DNA of 64,000 bases from Flavobacteriales bacterium (GCA_013002285.1 JABDKJ010000076.1:1-64000), one strand, 5' to 3'; positions 31,535 through 41,145 are shown, numbered from the stretch's first letter. Notes: generated from the letters alone by a model not told the origin. Numbers and translations are program-made.

Positions 31535-33346
31535 ATGCTACTATCACTAACCTCTCGTTCTTTTTTCTTAGCTTTTCTACTCGTGGCCACGTTTTCAAAT
31601 GCTCAGGTATATGAAGACTATATTGGTGGAGGACACAGCCAAGGAATAAACGTATTAAGCAGCGATAATTTTGATCCACCTTTTATGCCAGGTGTTGCTT
31701 CTGCAGAGCAAACAATTAATGGCAGTGGTTTGGACGCAAGATCGTTCGAAACAGCACGCTTTCTTTCCCAGGCAACTCTAGGCGCTGACAGAGAAACCAT
31801 CGAGCAAGTTGCGCAAATGGAATTTGAAGATTGGATCGATGATCAATTCAATATTCAAAGCGAGTCTATGTTAGCAGCTACAGACTCTGCATATAACGTG
31901 GGATATGATATTTTTGTGGGGAACGGAGGAAATCCTGAAGATTATTTTGGTCCATATTTTCCACATTTCAATTATGGGGTCTGGCATTACAATATGTCCA
32001 ATGAGGATCTCTTAAGACAGCGAGTAGCTTTGGCTTTAAGCGAGATCTTCGTTATTTCATTAAGGACCCAACTTGGAGAATACGGAGATGGATTAGGTGA
32101 TTATTATGATGTGCTTCTCAACAATGCTTTTGGAAATTATGAAGACCTTATGCTGGAGGTGTCCATGCACCCAATGATGGGTGCTTATTTAAGTCATTTC
32201 AATAATCCGTTAGAGATCGCGGCTTTAAACATCCATCCTGATGAAAATTATGCCCGTGAGATCATGCAATTGTTTTCGATCGGTCTATATGAACTTAATA
32301 TTGATGGGTCACAGGTTTTGGATATGAATAATGATCCTATCCCAACTTACGACAATAACGATATTAAAGAATTTGCTCAAGTGTTTACGGGTCTCGGACC
32401 TGGAGATATCATACCTAATCCATTTGTGAACGTGCCCTCATTCGGTCTTGATTTTATCATTGCGGATAAAACAGTTCCTATGACCATGTATGATGAGTGG
32501 CACGATCAAAGTTCGAAGCAATTGTTGAATGGTTTTGTCATACCGGCATTTCAAGATGGTATGGATGATATTGAAATGACAATAGAACACTTGTTCCAGC
32601 ATGATAATGTCGGTCCTTTTGTTGCATTGAGGCTCATTCAGAATTTGGTTAAATCAAATCCGACACCGGACTATATAGAAAGAGTTGCCCTAAAGTTCAA
32701 TGACAATGGAGCAGGTGTGAGGGGAGATATGAAAGCTGTGATAAAAGCCATCTTATTGGATGAGGAGGCTCGGACATGTGCCTGGATCAATGAATCTACT
32801 CACGGAAAGTTGAGAGAACCCATGCTCAGGTATTTCCAATTTGCTAGGGCAAATGACAAATTGGCTCCTTCAGGACTTTATTGGAATTCGGGATATGAGT
32901 TTCTGTTATTAACAGGTCAAGGCCCACTGGCTGCACCTTCGGTGTTCAACTTTTTTACTCCGGATTATCAGCCTCATGGCGACATAGCAGATGCTGAATT
33001 GGTGGCTCCAGAATTTCAAATACACAATTCAAGGACCAGTGTAGGATTCATGAATATGACTTACCTATGGATCAATTTTAGTTTGCTTTGGTCATTTGAA
33101 GAAGTAGAAGAAGTCTACATTGATCAGTCAACTCTTGAACAAATGGCATATGACCCTGAAGTGTTGCTCAATCACTTAGATGTGGTCTATACAAATGGTC
33201 AATTAACAGAAGAAACTAGGAATTTAATAAAGGAGAGTATGAACCAGATCAATGCGAACGAGTTCGGTGCTTTCTATTTGGATTTTAGAGTGAAAATGGC
33301 CCTTTATCTTATTATGATAAGCCCAGATTATGCTATTCTAAAATAA
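31535..33346 (+). CDS. DUF1800 family exported protein
   Basis: The 603-aa product has a signal peptide (FFLAFLLVATFSNAQ) and the DUF1800 hallmarks: ARFLSQATLGADRETIE, a core with HYNMSNEDLLRQRVALALSEIFV in part (LLRQRVALALSEIF), NYAREIMQLFSIGLYEL, and a C-terminal GQGPLAAPSVFNFFTPDYQP in part (PSVFNFFTPDY). The function of the family is unknown. It is almost always next to a DUF1501 gene, as here (11 bases away), which implies a two-component exported system. Confidence 0.92.
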   Translation: MLLSLTSRSFFLAFLLVATFSNAQVYEDYIGGGHSQGINVLSSDNFDPPFMPGVASAEQTINGSGLDARSFETARFLSQATLGADRETIEQVAQMEFEDWIDDQFNIQSESMLAATDSAYNVGYDIFVGNGGNPEDYFGPYFPHFNYGVWHYNMSNEDLLRQRVALALSEIFVISLRTQLGEYGDGLGDYYDVLLNNAFGNYEDLMLEVSMHPMMGAYLSHFNNPLEIAALNIHPDENYAREIMQLFSIGLYELNIDGSQVLDMNNDPIPTYDNNDIKEFAQVFTGLGPGDIIPNPFVNVPSFGLDFIIADKTVPMTMYDEWHDQSSKQLLNGFVIPAFQDGMDDIEMTIEHLFQHDNVGPFVALRLIQNLVKSNPTPDYIERVALKFNDNGAGVRGDMKAVIKAILLDEEARTCAWINESTHGKLREPMLRYFQFARANDKLAPSGLYWNSGYEFLLLTGQGPLAAPSVFNFFTPDYQPHGDIADAELVAPEFQIHNSRTSVGFMNMTYLWINFSLLWSFEEVEEVYIDQSTLEQMAYDPEVLLNHLDVVYTNGQLTEETRNLIKESMNQINANEFGAFYLDFRVKMALYLIMISPDYAILK

Positions 33347-33357
33347 CCCTAAGAATT

Positions 33358-34761
33358 ATGAGTAAAGAACACAAAGATATTTCAAGAAGAAAGTTTTTAG
33401 GGCAGGCAAGTTGTGCAGCTTTAGGAACGACTACACTTTTTTCATCTCTATTGAATATGAAGGCGCTGAATGCAGCAGCCATAGATAATTCATCTCTTCA
33501 AATGGGCTACAAAGCGATGGTTTGTTTATTGCTGGGAGGCGGAAACGATTCATTCAATATGCTTATTCCGAGAGGAAATACCGAGTATGCGCAATATTCG
33601 CTTACAAGGTCAAACCTTGCGATCCCTCAAAACAATATTCTAGGGATAAACGCCCTTAACCCGGATGGGCAGCTTTATGGTGTCCATCCTTCAATGCCTC
33701 AAGTGCAACAACTTTTCGCTAGCGAGAGACTTGCGTTCCTGACCAATATTGGAACTTTGGTCGAGCCAACGAATAAAGCACAATACTATAGTGGGATCCA
33801 CCCATTACCATTAGGATTGTATTCACACTTTGATCAGACTCAACAATGGATGACAGGTAGACCGCATGAGAGATCGAGCACGGGGTGGGGTGGTAAGATC
33901 GCAGATCTTGTACAATCTCTAAATTCTAGTCAGAACGTATCGATGAACATTTCACTAAGTGGAACAAATGTGTTTCAACAAGGGAATGATGTAATAGAGT
34001 ATGTGATCGATCAGGAAGGTGCAACAGGTATTTTGGGATCTGATCCAGATGGTTGGTTGTTTGAGCAACTCACTACCCAAGCCGTTGACAATATGTTGGA
34101 TGCTTCCTATCAAGACATTTACAAAAAGACATATGTCAACACAATGAAACAGTCGAGGGACGCAACTGCAGATTTCACAGAAGCTATTGAGGCAACGGAT
34201 GATCTTTTGACAGTTTTCTCCGAGAATGACCTTTCCCAAAGTTTTAGGATGATCGCTAAATGTTTGCAGGCAAAGGATGATCTGGGTTTTGAACGTCAGA
34301 TCTTCTTTATAAACTTTGATGGTTGGGACCATCATGATGAGGTGTTATTAGCTCAAGAGAATATGCTTGGACAACTAGATGCGGCACTTGGAGAGTTCAA
34401 CGCTGTATTGGAAGAGCTAGGAATGATAGATGAAGTAACAACCTTCACGATCTCTGATTTCGGAAGGACATTGACATCTAATGGCAATGGAACAGACCAT
34501 GCCTGGGGTGGAAATGTGATGGCGATGGGGGGAGCTGTGAAAGGGGGAGATATCTACGGACAATATCCTTCATTAGAATTGGACAACCCATTGGAAGTGG
34601 GTGGAGGAGTATTAATACCAACACTTTCGGCAGACCAATATTTCTCCGAATTAGGTCAGTGGTTCGGTGTGTCAAATTCAGACCTCAATGAGATCTTCCC
34701 TAACGTAATTCAGTTCTCAGACCTGAATGATGGACCACCAATTGGATTTATGAATATTTAA
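33358..34761 (+). CDS. DUF1501 family exported protein (Tat-type signal)
   Basis: The 467-aa product starts with a twin-arginine-like signal (SRRKFLGQASCAALG), so a folded, possibly cofactor- or metal-bearing protein may cross the inner membrane. DUF1501 hallmarks are VCLLLGGGNDSFNM, the central FFINFDGWDHHDEVL and SDFGRTLTSNGNGTDHAWGG. The fold is thought to be alkaline-phosphatase/sulfatase-like, which fits the His/Asp-rich FDGWDHHDE and GTDHAW sites; no substrate is known to me. It is the middle gene of a three-gene operon. Confidence 0.93.
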   Translation: MSKEHKDISRRKFLGQASCAALGTTTLFSSLLNMKALNAAAIDNSSLQMGYKAMVCLLLGGGNDSFNMLIPRGNTEYAQYSLTRSNLAIPQNNILGINALNPDGQLYGVHPSMPQVQQLFASERLAFLTNIGTLVEPTNKAQYYSGIHPLPLGLYSHFDQTQQWMTGRPHERSSTGWGGKIADLVQSLNSSQNVSMNISLSGTNVFQQGNDVIEYVIDQEGATGILGSDPDGWLFEQLTTQAVDNMLDASYQDIYKKTYVNTMKQSRDATADFTEAIEATDDLLTVFSENDLSQSFRMIAKCLQAKDDLGFERQIFFINFDGWDHHDEVLLAQENMLGQLDAALGEFNAVLEELGMIDEVTTFTISDFGRTLTSNGNGTDHAWGGNVMAMGGAVKGGDIYGQYPSLELDNPLEVGGGVLIPTLSADQYFSELGQWFGVSNSDLNEIFPNVIQFSDLNDGPPIGFMNI

Positions 34762-34772
34762 TATTAGAGACC

Positions 34773-35528
34773 ATGAAAAAGCTAGTATTCATCGCTTCGG
34801 CAATTCTAATGATCCAAGGCACTGCATATGCGCAATGCTTTGAAGACCGTCATAATGGAAATTGGTTTGATGGTTGGGTCTCTTGCACGCCCAGCGACAA
34901 CCCCAATCCGGCTCGTGGTGAGAGTCATTGGATATTTTATGACCTACACCATACATACTCTCTGGGTGAGAGTAGATTTTGGAATTACAACGACCCGTCA
35001 AATACTGATCGCGGACTGGATCAGGTTGCGATAGACTATTCTACAGATGGTGTTAATTGGAATCAATTGGGTATATATAATTTCCCAGAAGCACCTGGTA
35101 TAAGTACTTATGAAGGTTTTGAAGGGCCAGATCTTGGTGGCGTGTTCGCCAAGTACATCTTAATTACCGCGGGGAGCAATCATGGCGGTGATTGCTATGG
35201 CTTAAGCGAATTACGGATACAGGTGGAGGATGTGATCATTTCAGATGTCACAGAGATCGAAGACAATGGTTGTATGAATGTGATCGTGTATCCAAACCCT
35301 TCTTCGATCGACTTTACTGCAAAGATCACTTCGCAATGCCCAGAGATCATCGTTTGGGATCTTTATGACGCTCAAGGTAAACTAGTCGTTAATGGAAGAA
35401 CCAATGCCTCAGTAGAGGAAAACTTCATTGGGATCGATGCAAATGACTTTCCCGGTGGGCTTTATCATTTGGTATTGAGACAAGGAAATTCGATCGTTAG
35501 AAAACCGCTGATCAAATTGCCGGAATGA
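34773..35528 (+). CDS. T9SS cargo protein with a discoidin-like domain
   Basis: The 251-aa product has a signal peptide (MKKLVFIASAILMIQGTAYA). A discoidin/F5-8C-like domain follows (WIFYDLHHTYSLGESRFWNY, VAIDYSTDGVNWNQLG, KYILITA), typical of carbohydrate- or surface-binding modules. The C-terminal 75 residues (VIVYPNPSSIDF ... FPGGLYHLVLRQGNSIVRKPL) are a T9SS type A sorting domain. It is cotranscribed with the DUF1800 and DUF1501 genes (11 bases apart). A surface-displayed binding protein as the third partner is an inference. Confidence 0.88.
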   Translation: MKKLVFIASAILMIQGTAYAQCFEDRHNGNWFDGWVSCTPSDNPNPARGESHWIFYDLHHTYSLGESRFWNYNDPSNTDRGLDQVAIDYSTDGVNWNQLGIYNFPEAPGISTYEGFEGPDLGGVFAKYILITAGSNHGGDCYGLSELRIQVEDVIISDVTEIEDNGCMNVIVYPNPSSIDFTAKITSQCPEIIVWDLYDAQGKLVVNGRTNASVEENFIGIDANDFPGGLYHLVLRQGNSIVRKPLIKLPE

Positions 35529-35534
35529 TCGAGC

Positions 35535-35789
35535 CTAATATTTCTTCAAGACCTTGATCATTAGAATGAACAAGAACATTAAAAGGGGAATGGAGAATGC
35601 AAATGCCAAACCATAGGTTTTGGTAAATAGTACTCCAACTAAAACGAAGGCTAAAAAACCACCCACGAAAATAATTGCTTTGTGAATGTTACTTTTTTTG
35701 TGATAGTCAAGGAATATCAACAGGACACTGAAAGCACCTACGATCGAACCAATAGCAGCAAAGATTTGTAACAGGCCGGACATGGCCAT
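35535..35789 (-). CDS. small membrane protein, unknown
   Basis: The 84-aa protein has three hydrophobic helices (LQIFAAIGSIVGAFSVLLIFL, shown in part; AIIFVGGFLAFVLVGVLF; LAFAFSIPLLMFLFILMI) with short charged ends. I do not recognise it. It is the last gene of the long minus-strand run and lies 14 bases after the exported protein gene. Its C-terminus faces the convergent T9SS gene with six bases between them. Confidence 0.65.
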   Translation of the reverse strand: MAMSGLLQIFAAIGSIVGAFSVLLIFLDYHKKSNIHKAIIFVGGFLAFVLVGVLFTKTYGLAFAFSIPLLMFLFILMIKVLKKY

Positions 35790-35803
35790 AAGATACTAAG
35801 AGA

Positions 35804-36568
35804 TCAGAAACCGGTGCTAAATAAATTACGCGCTCCCTTCAATCCACATTTTTGAAATTTGTTGTAAGCCTGTGCAGCACTTTCTTTCAGGGATTTATTA
35901 TTCAACCAAGCCCTGAGTGCGGCTTCCAAAGTATAAGCTTCAGGAGCCATTAAATGAGTGGTCCACAGAACGGGGATCGCTCCAGATCTTTTGAACTCAA
36001 TCGCAAAATAGTCTTTGCTGAAACAGGCGAGAACTATTGCATCTATATCTTTTACTGGAGCATTGTATTTCACGTTCACCGAAAAGTCCATCAATCCATC
36101 ATGACCGATATAGGCTACAAGATCAGAATTACCGCCAAACATGAATTTATTAGACCTGTATTCTATCATTTTCTCTCCTTGACCATTGCTAGATCTTAAG
36201 AACTGCTCGGTGCATGACTTGATCTTTGAACCATCATATGCTTCTGCTAAAAGGTAAAAATCTTGCGAACTATGTTTGTATAGAATGGCATCAAGTATTT
36301 CAGGATCTTTGGGTTCTATGTCCTTTATCTTTTGCCAATCATGTGAAATGTTCTTGAAGTATGATCGGAGGCCGAACATAGCTCCCCAATACAGATTTTT
36401 ATCAGGGTCTTGACCATTTCCCAATTGGGTAGGTACGGGTACAATTCCTTGGTTATCATTGTGGCACAAGGCAACATAGACGTGAATGAACCGGGTTTGA
36501 GAAAAACTCTGGAGCGAAAGAAATAAAATGATAAAGAGTAGAATGGCGTCTTTGTACAAACTCTTCAT
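35804..36568 (-). CDS. exported protein with a possible caspase-like (clan CD) His/Cys pair
   Basis: The 254-aa product has a signal peptide (LLFIILFLSLQSFSQ) and a conserved N-terminal block, CHNDNQGIVPVP followed by NLYWGAMFGLRSYFK. The family is uncharacterised to me. The second half reads like the core of a caspase/CHAT-type fold: a hydrophobic strand ending in GHDG (H156), then a strand ending in LACFS (C182) and an IPVLWTTHLMAP strand. That spacing matches clan CD peptidases, but this is pattern reading by eye. It is the tenth gene of the minus-strand run, after the glycosyltransferase. Confidence 0.65.
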   Translation of the reverse strand: MKSLYKDAILLFIILFLSLQSFSQTRFIHVYVALCHNDNQGIVPVPTQLGNGQDPDKNLYWGAMFGLRSYFKNISHDWQKIKDIEPKDPEILDAILYKHSSQDFYLLAEAYDGSKIKSCTEQFLRSSNGQGEKMIEYRSNKFMFGGNSDLVAYIGHDGLMDFSVNVKYNAPVKDIDAIVLACFSKDYFAIEFKRSGAIPVLWTTHLMAPEAYTLEAALRAWLNNKSLKESAAQAYNKFQKCGLKGARNLFSTGF

Positions 36569-36603
36569 ATAACTATAACGCTGTTGATCATCCGCGTTAC
36601 AGC

Positions 36604-37695
36604 TTATAGCTCAAGAAATGTTATAAGCTCATCAATGACAACAGAAAGCTGAAATTTCGCCTCTACTCTCGTGCGTCCAGCTTTGCCCATCTCATTCATC
36701 AAAGTATTATTTGAGATGAGTTTTTCTATCCCATCTGCAAGGTCTTGTGCTTTGGTTTGCTTTATTAATATACCAGTTTCCCCATCTGAAATGATCTCTG
36801 GATTGCTAGAGCAGTCAAATGCGACAACTGCTTTGGATGCTGCCATAGCCTCGACAATAGCGTATCCAAATCCTTCCCAAAGAGATGGAAGAACAAATAG
36901 ATCTATGCTTTTTAAGAAGCCTTCTATCTCAGTAACGAATCCTTTTAATTCTATTCTATCTTGCAAGCCAAGTGATATTATCTGTTCTTTGACCTGTTTT
37001 GCTAAAGGACCTGTCCCTGCAATAAGTACTTTCAAGTCATGACCTTTGTCGACAAGTATCTTTGTGGCATTGATCAGATGATACTGTCCTTTTTGTTCGG
37101 TTAGTCTTCCTGCAGTTCCGATCACGATCTCATTACCTTTCTTGATGTATGCTGCTTTTTGTTGCTCGGCTGCATGATCATATGCACCAAGGTCTATACC
37201 ATGATAGATCACACCCGTTTTGTTCTTTATGGTGTCCTCATTAAAATTACCCAAGATCATTCGTTTGGTCTCTTGAGAATTCGCGATCAAGTGGGTCATG
37301 GCTCTTTTGAGCAAGTATGAATTGATGAAATTCTTTTTTATTGGAACGGCAAGCCCTCTTAAGTAGATGACTCGTTCGACATCAACTTTATGTGCAGAGA
37401 TGCCACCGACTTTGGCATCTTGCGAGGTCGTAAAAAATACCGTGTCTATTTTTTCATTTTTAAAAAAGCGTTTGACTTTTCTGTATTTAAAAGGGTTTAG
37501 AAATGAAAGGTTCTTTAACTTCAGACTATGAGTTTTGATCTTGTGAGCATTTGCTTCCATTTCCAGGGGAGATTTGGGAGCGCAAACCATATAGACATTG
37601 TATCCTCTTTCTTTGAATTCAAGGGCGTATTCCAAGTGTAGTTTTTCACCTCCACCCCAAAAAGAAACTGTATTAAAGAAACAGATGTTTTTCAC
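36604..37695 (-). CDS. GT4-family glycosyltransferase
   Basis: The 363-aa protein is a GT-B fold retaining glycosyltransferase. The N-terminal FWGGGEKLHLEYA and the C-terminal GTAGRLTEQKGQYHLI, PSLWEGFGYAIVEAMAA (Ex7E) and GILI blocks are typical. It has no signal peptide and would use a nucleotide sugar at the inner face of the membrane. The acceptor is unknown. It lies 42 bases after the UbiA-type gene in the same run and may modify a polyprenyl or membrane acceptor, which is inference. Confidence 0.92.
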   Translation of the reverse strand: MKNICFFNTVSFWGGGEKLHLEYALEFKERGYNVYMVCAPKSPLEMEANAHKIKTHSLKLKNLSFLNPFKYRKVKRFFKNEKIDTVFFTTSQDAKVGGISAHKVDVERVIYLRGLAVPIKKNFINSYLLKRAMTHLIANSQETKRMILGNFNEDTIKNKTGVIYHGIDLGAYDHAAEQQKAAYIKKGNEIVIGTAGRLTEQKGQYHLINATKILVDKGHDLKVLIAGTGPLAKQVKEQIISLGLQDRIELKGFVTEIEGFLKSIDLFVLPSLWEGFGYAIVEAMAASKAVVAFDCSSNPEIISDGETGILIKQTKAQDLADGIEKLISNNTLMNEMGKAGRTRVEAKFQLSVVIDELITFLEL

Positions 37696-37737
37696 CTTGG
37701 CGAATATAGAGCAATAATGGAAATTCTCTTTTTAGTA

Positions 37738-38604
37738 TCAGGGGATGTGTACGAGACACCCGCTCCACCACACATAGATCATGCTAGCAATTGCTATTCC
37801 ATTGGAAGCATACGCGAATAGTTTCATTTGAGCAAGGGTGTACATCTTGGTCTTAAAAAGTACGAGAAGATCTAAGATCAACCATAACAATGCAGCACTT
37901 AAGAACAAAGCAAACCAAAATTCCTTGAAGTAGTATCCAACAATAATGATCTCGGATAGAACCACAGCCATGATCAATACTTTGGTCTTGCTCATTCCCA
38001 ATTGTGTGGCTGTCGTTTTTCTACCGCTTTGCATGTCGGGTTCAATGTCCATTACCTCGCCCATTAGATGGGATTGCATTGCGAACAAGAAAAGATAGAG
38101 ATAGGTCAAGAACGGAAGTGGATCGGTTTCATTCAATGTGATGCTTAATGGAACGATGAGCAGATAACCTATTTGTGCGATCAGTTCTAAAGGCGGTCTT
38201 GAACGTAAGCCATTCTTCGGAAGATTATATAGTGCGTTCACCAAAATAAACAGTGCGAAGATCAAGAGCACTTTCCAATTGCTCATAAAAACAAGGGGTG
38301 TGAAGAAGAGTATCTGGCTCCAGACAATGGGTTTCCAGAGAACGCTTAATTGACTTTCCATTCCTTTCGCTCCAAACCAAAAATTACCCTTTCGTTTGTT
38401 TGCCTTATCGATCTCTCTATCTACAATGTCATTCCACCCATAGACGACAAAATTCAGTGGGAAACTAACGTAAAAAATACCATACCAGAATTCAAAATTG
38501 CTCCAAACGCTTTGTATCTGACTAGTAGGAAGAAGATATAGCCAAAGTGCTGCAAACCAGAGGCCTGGGCGTGAAACTTGCAGGAAGAATAGGAATTTTT
38601 TCAT
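37738..38604 (-). CDS. UbiA-family prenyltransferase
   Basis: The 288-aa integral membrane protein has about eight helices. The first Asp-rich motif is NDIVDREID (NDxxDxxxD). The second is weaker, EVMDIEPDMQSG. The start VSRPGLWFAALWLYLLPT recalls UbiA members near carotenoid elongases, so the acceptor need not be a quinone. It starts three bases after the EcsC-family stop, so it is coupled to the AAA operon. Which prenyl donor and acceptor it uses is not readable. The GGGP synthase 13 kb away makes an ether-lipid role conceivable but unsupported. Confidence 0.88.
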   Translation of the reverse strand: MKKFLFFLQVSRPGLWFAALWLYLLPTSQIQSVWSNFEFWYGIFYVSFPLNFVVYGWNDIVDREIDKANKRKGNFWFGAKGMESQLSVLWKPIVWSQILFFTPLVFMSNWKVLLIFALFILVNALYNLPKNGLRSRPPLELIAQIGYLLIVPLSITLNETDPLPFLTYLYLFLFAMQSHLMGEVMDIEPDMQSGRKTTATQLGMSKTKVLIMAVVLSEIIIVGYYFKEFWFALFLSAALLWLILDLLVLFKTKMYTLAQMKLFAYASNGIAIASMIYVWWSGCLVHIP

Positions 38605-38607
38605 GGA

Positions 38608-39408
38608 TCAGACCTCATCAAAAGCTTGTTCGATGATTTTTTTTCCGTACTTCCTTTCTAATCTTCTCACTACAAAGTGTCCCCTAGCGATGTCTTGAAA
38701 ATGAGAAATAAAAAGTGTGTTCACGACAGCACCACCGACAGCACCAACAACAGGTATTGCCTGTGCGGCTGCTTTCTCTGTGATCACGATAGAGAACCTT
38801 TCAGCAATAGAGCTAATGAACTTTACGATTATAGGAGCACTTGAGCCTTTTAGTCCATGTTCTGCTACAAACTTTGCAGCAGCATTTATAGAGCTGTTCA
38901 AAGCTGCTCGAACCGCGAAATACCCAGATTCTGTGCCGTCATCTCCGGCCGTTGGTCCGCCTAAAGCGAATACTTCCATGCAGGCCAATTTGGTTCCAAT
39001 GTCAGATATATTTTCCCCTTCGCTTCTCGCAATGTCTGCTATCGAGCGTATCATAAGAGTTGTGGATATCGGAAGTTCTACTGCTAAGGCGGCAAGTCCA
39101 AATGTTCCACCGACCCCACCTGAGACAGCAACCGAAAGTTTATGAAGGATATCAGAAGACTTTTGGGTGCTCTTGTCTTTCATCGTGAACACAGCTGCGT
39201 CAGCAGCTTTTGTGAGAGCAAGAGTAGACGCTTCCATTATCTTATTGGATACCTTGTCCGGTAAATTGGTCATAAAGGCTTCAATAGGAGTTCCTATTAA
39301 GCTAGAGATACGAGCTGCTAAGCTCATACGAGTCAACTGTTTCTTGGCTAAGGTCAGATCTTCAAGGTCCCTGGAACTTAGATCATTTTTCTTTACCTCT
39401 GAACTCAT
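38608..39408 (-). CDS. EcsC-family protein
   Basis: The 266-aa protein matches the EcsC domain pattern: GVGGTFGLAALAVELPISTTLMIRSIADIA in parts (LAVELPISTTLMIRSIA), ISDIGTKLACMEVFALGG, and the Gly/Ala-rich AIPVVGAVGGAVVNTLFISHFQDIARGHFVVRRLE in parts (IPVVGAVGGAVVNTLF, HFVVRRLE). EcsC proteins are amphipathic, membrane-associated and of unknown function. Its start overlaps the 579-aa membrane protein gene by four bases. It is the seventh gene of the proposed AAA system. Confidence 0.9.
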   Translation of the reverse strand: MSSEVKKNDLSSRDLEDLTLAKKQLTRMSLAARISSLIGTPIEAFMTNLPDKVSNKIMEASTLALTKAADAAVFTMKDKSTQKSSDILHKLSVAVSGGVGGTFGLAALAVELPISTTLMIRSIADIARSEGENISDIGTKLACMEVFALGGPTAGDDGTESGYFAVRAALNSSINAAAKFVAEHGLKGSSAPIIVKFISSIAERFSIVITEKAAAQAIPVVGAVGGAVVNTLFISHFQDIARGHFVVRRLERKYGKKIIEQAFDEV

Positions 39409-41144
39409 TGAGATAAGCTATCAGTTGTGAGCAAACTATCACTCTCGTTCAATTGAATAGGCTCTGTGCTTTCGTTCAAGATACCTTCTTGTCCCTGCAT
39501 GTCTCTCCTCATTAATTTTCGTTGGGTGATCACTCTTTGCTGGATCTTTGGAAGCCATCTTTCGGGATACACATCTTCACCTTTTAAAAGAATAATTATG
39601 TCATCATATTTAGCATGGATCAAATAGAGTTCGGCTTTAGTAGAAGTGCTCTCCCTATTCTGACCTCTCACGGTCAATATATTAGCCAAATAGAACATCT
39701 CTGGTTCCGGGTCATCTGGAAAAACATAGGTATAATAGGGCCTTTCGCCACCTGGAATAAACGTTCCGCCTTCCTTTCCGCCAACCCAATTATAGCTTTT
39801 GTCGTCTTCCATTATCTTCTCTACTACTACACTCATTCCTTTGTAACCGCTTCGTTCTATATTGTCCACTCTGTCATAAACATAAATGGTGTCCGTGTTA
39901 GAACCAGGAATGAAAACGTCCATGGAAAGCCCATATTTGGTTGAATCATATGGCTCTAATTCTAACCAATAGAAAAGTCCTGACCCCGCTTGTGGAGAGC
40001 CGGTTTTTTCAAAATTGAATTGCTCAATAACTGGAAGACTGCTGAAAGCATTTTTTAGTTGAGGGATCCTGTGGTCATTCTCATGATTACCAGGAAGTCC
40101 GGATGTGAATCCATATTTAAATCGGAGCGACTCACCAAAATAGAACACGGTTTTATCGTCTAACAATGCTTGTTCCTTTAGCCATGGAGTGGCCTTTACT
40201 TCATCAGCATTCAAGAATTTTCCCTTACCGGCAAATACCAATTCCAAATATGGAGTTGTACTATTGTCGAATATCATAACCCCGCCAAAACTAGGTTGAG
40301 GAAAAAGGAACCCTTTCCATGTGAGAATAGGAACTACCTGATAAAGTTTTCCTTTATTGTCTTTCATCCCGATCACCATATCTGATACTTCACTGTTGAA
40401 CATTTGAAGTAAGGATAATTTCTTACGAGCTGCTTTTTGGATATTGTATGAAAAGATCAGGTTGTTTCCCACCTGAAAATCTACCGGTTCGCGTTCATAT
40501 TGATCCAAAACAGGTGCCGGATTCTGAACATTTGTATGAATGAACTCTTCTACCTTTCCGCCAAATTGTTGGAAGAAATAATTTCCCGGTTCTGTCCAAC
40601 CTGTCCAATATTGTTCACCCGTTACCGGGTCTAGCCAGGTCCTTGGAGAAGTTGGTTGCCTGTTGTTGTTCATGGTCTCCTGAAAATAGGATTCCACAAC
40701 GAATTGCGGTTGGAGTTTTGGGTGGATCGAGATCGGTGGTTTGTCCAGTTCTATGATCGTTACACGATTCTTATACACGTAATAGGAACTGATGTAATTG
40801 TAGATGCCATTGCCAAACTGATATATGAATAAGCAGAACAAAGCGAATACTGCTATCCAAATACCCCTGGCATACCATTCAGAAGCCTTTTTGAACCTTC
40901 GATAGAAAAAATAGATGATCAGTAAACTTATAATGATCAAGGGCCAATAGATCCTGACATAGACTAACAAAGGTTGATAGTCTCCACGTCCCGCAATGAT
41001 GCCGTAAAGAAGTAAAAAGGGAAGTAGTCCAAAAAAGATCTTGCCCCAAGTTCCTCTTTCCTTAAATTGCCTTACATACCACTTGAAAGGTTTGAAAGAT
41101 CTTTTTTTTTCTTCTATTTGTTCTCCATGGATACTCACTTTCAT
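39405..41144 (-). CDS. membrane protein with large extracytoplasmic domain, unknown
   Basis: The 579-aa protein starts with a charged cytoplasmic segment and three membrane helices (about residues 34-53, 65-85 and 95-118: WGKIFFGLLPFLLLYG, YWPLIIISLLIIYFF, IWIAVFALFCLFIYQFG). The remaining 450 residues should face the periplasm. They contain extended beta-like stretches, GLFYWLELEPYDS and an RxQxxSTSTKAELYLIHAKYDD-like block, and end in a charged linker. I do not recognise the family; the layout recalls UPF0182-like proteins, but I cannot claim homology. It overlaps the EcsC-family gene and follows the 191-aa gene by one base. Confidence 0.75.
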   Translation of the reverse strand: MKVSIHGEQIEEKKRSFKPFKWYVRQFKERGTWGKIFFGLLPFLLLYGIIAGRGDYQPLLVYVRIYWPLIIISLLIIYFFYRRFKKASEWYARGIWIAVFALFCLFIYQFGNGIYNYISSYYVYKNRVTIIELDKPPISIHPKLQPQFVVESYFQETMNNNRQPTSPRTWLDPVTGEQYWTGWTEPGNYFFQQFGGKVEEFIHTNVQNPAPVLDQYEREPVDFQVGNNLIFSYNIQKAARKKLSLLQMFNSEVSDMVIGMKDNKGKLYQVVPILTWKGFLFPQPSFGGVMIFDNSTTPYLELVFAGKGKFLNADEVKATPWLKEQALLDDKTVFYFGESLRFKYGFTSGLPGNHENDHRIPQLKNAFSSLPVIEQFNFEKTGSPQAGSGLFYWLELEPYDSTKYGLSMDVFIPGSNTDTIYVYDRVDNIERSGYKGMSVVVEKIMEDDKSYNWVGGKEGGTFIPGGERPYYTYVFPDDPEPEMFYLANILTVRGQNRESTSTKAELYLIHAKYDDIIILLKGEDVYPERWLPKIQQRVITQRKLMRRDMQGQEGILNESTEPIQLNESDSLLTTDSLSQ

Positions 41145-41145
41145 C

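Noticed and set aside
31443..31679. A 78-aa minus-strand frame over the start of the DUF1800 gene
   Set aside because: It covers the signal peptide region of a real gene and shows no domain or sensible start context.
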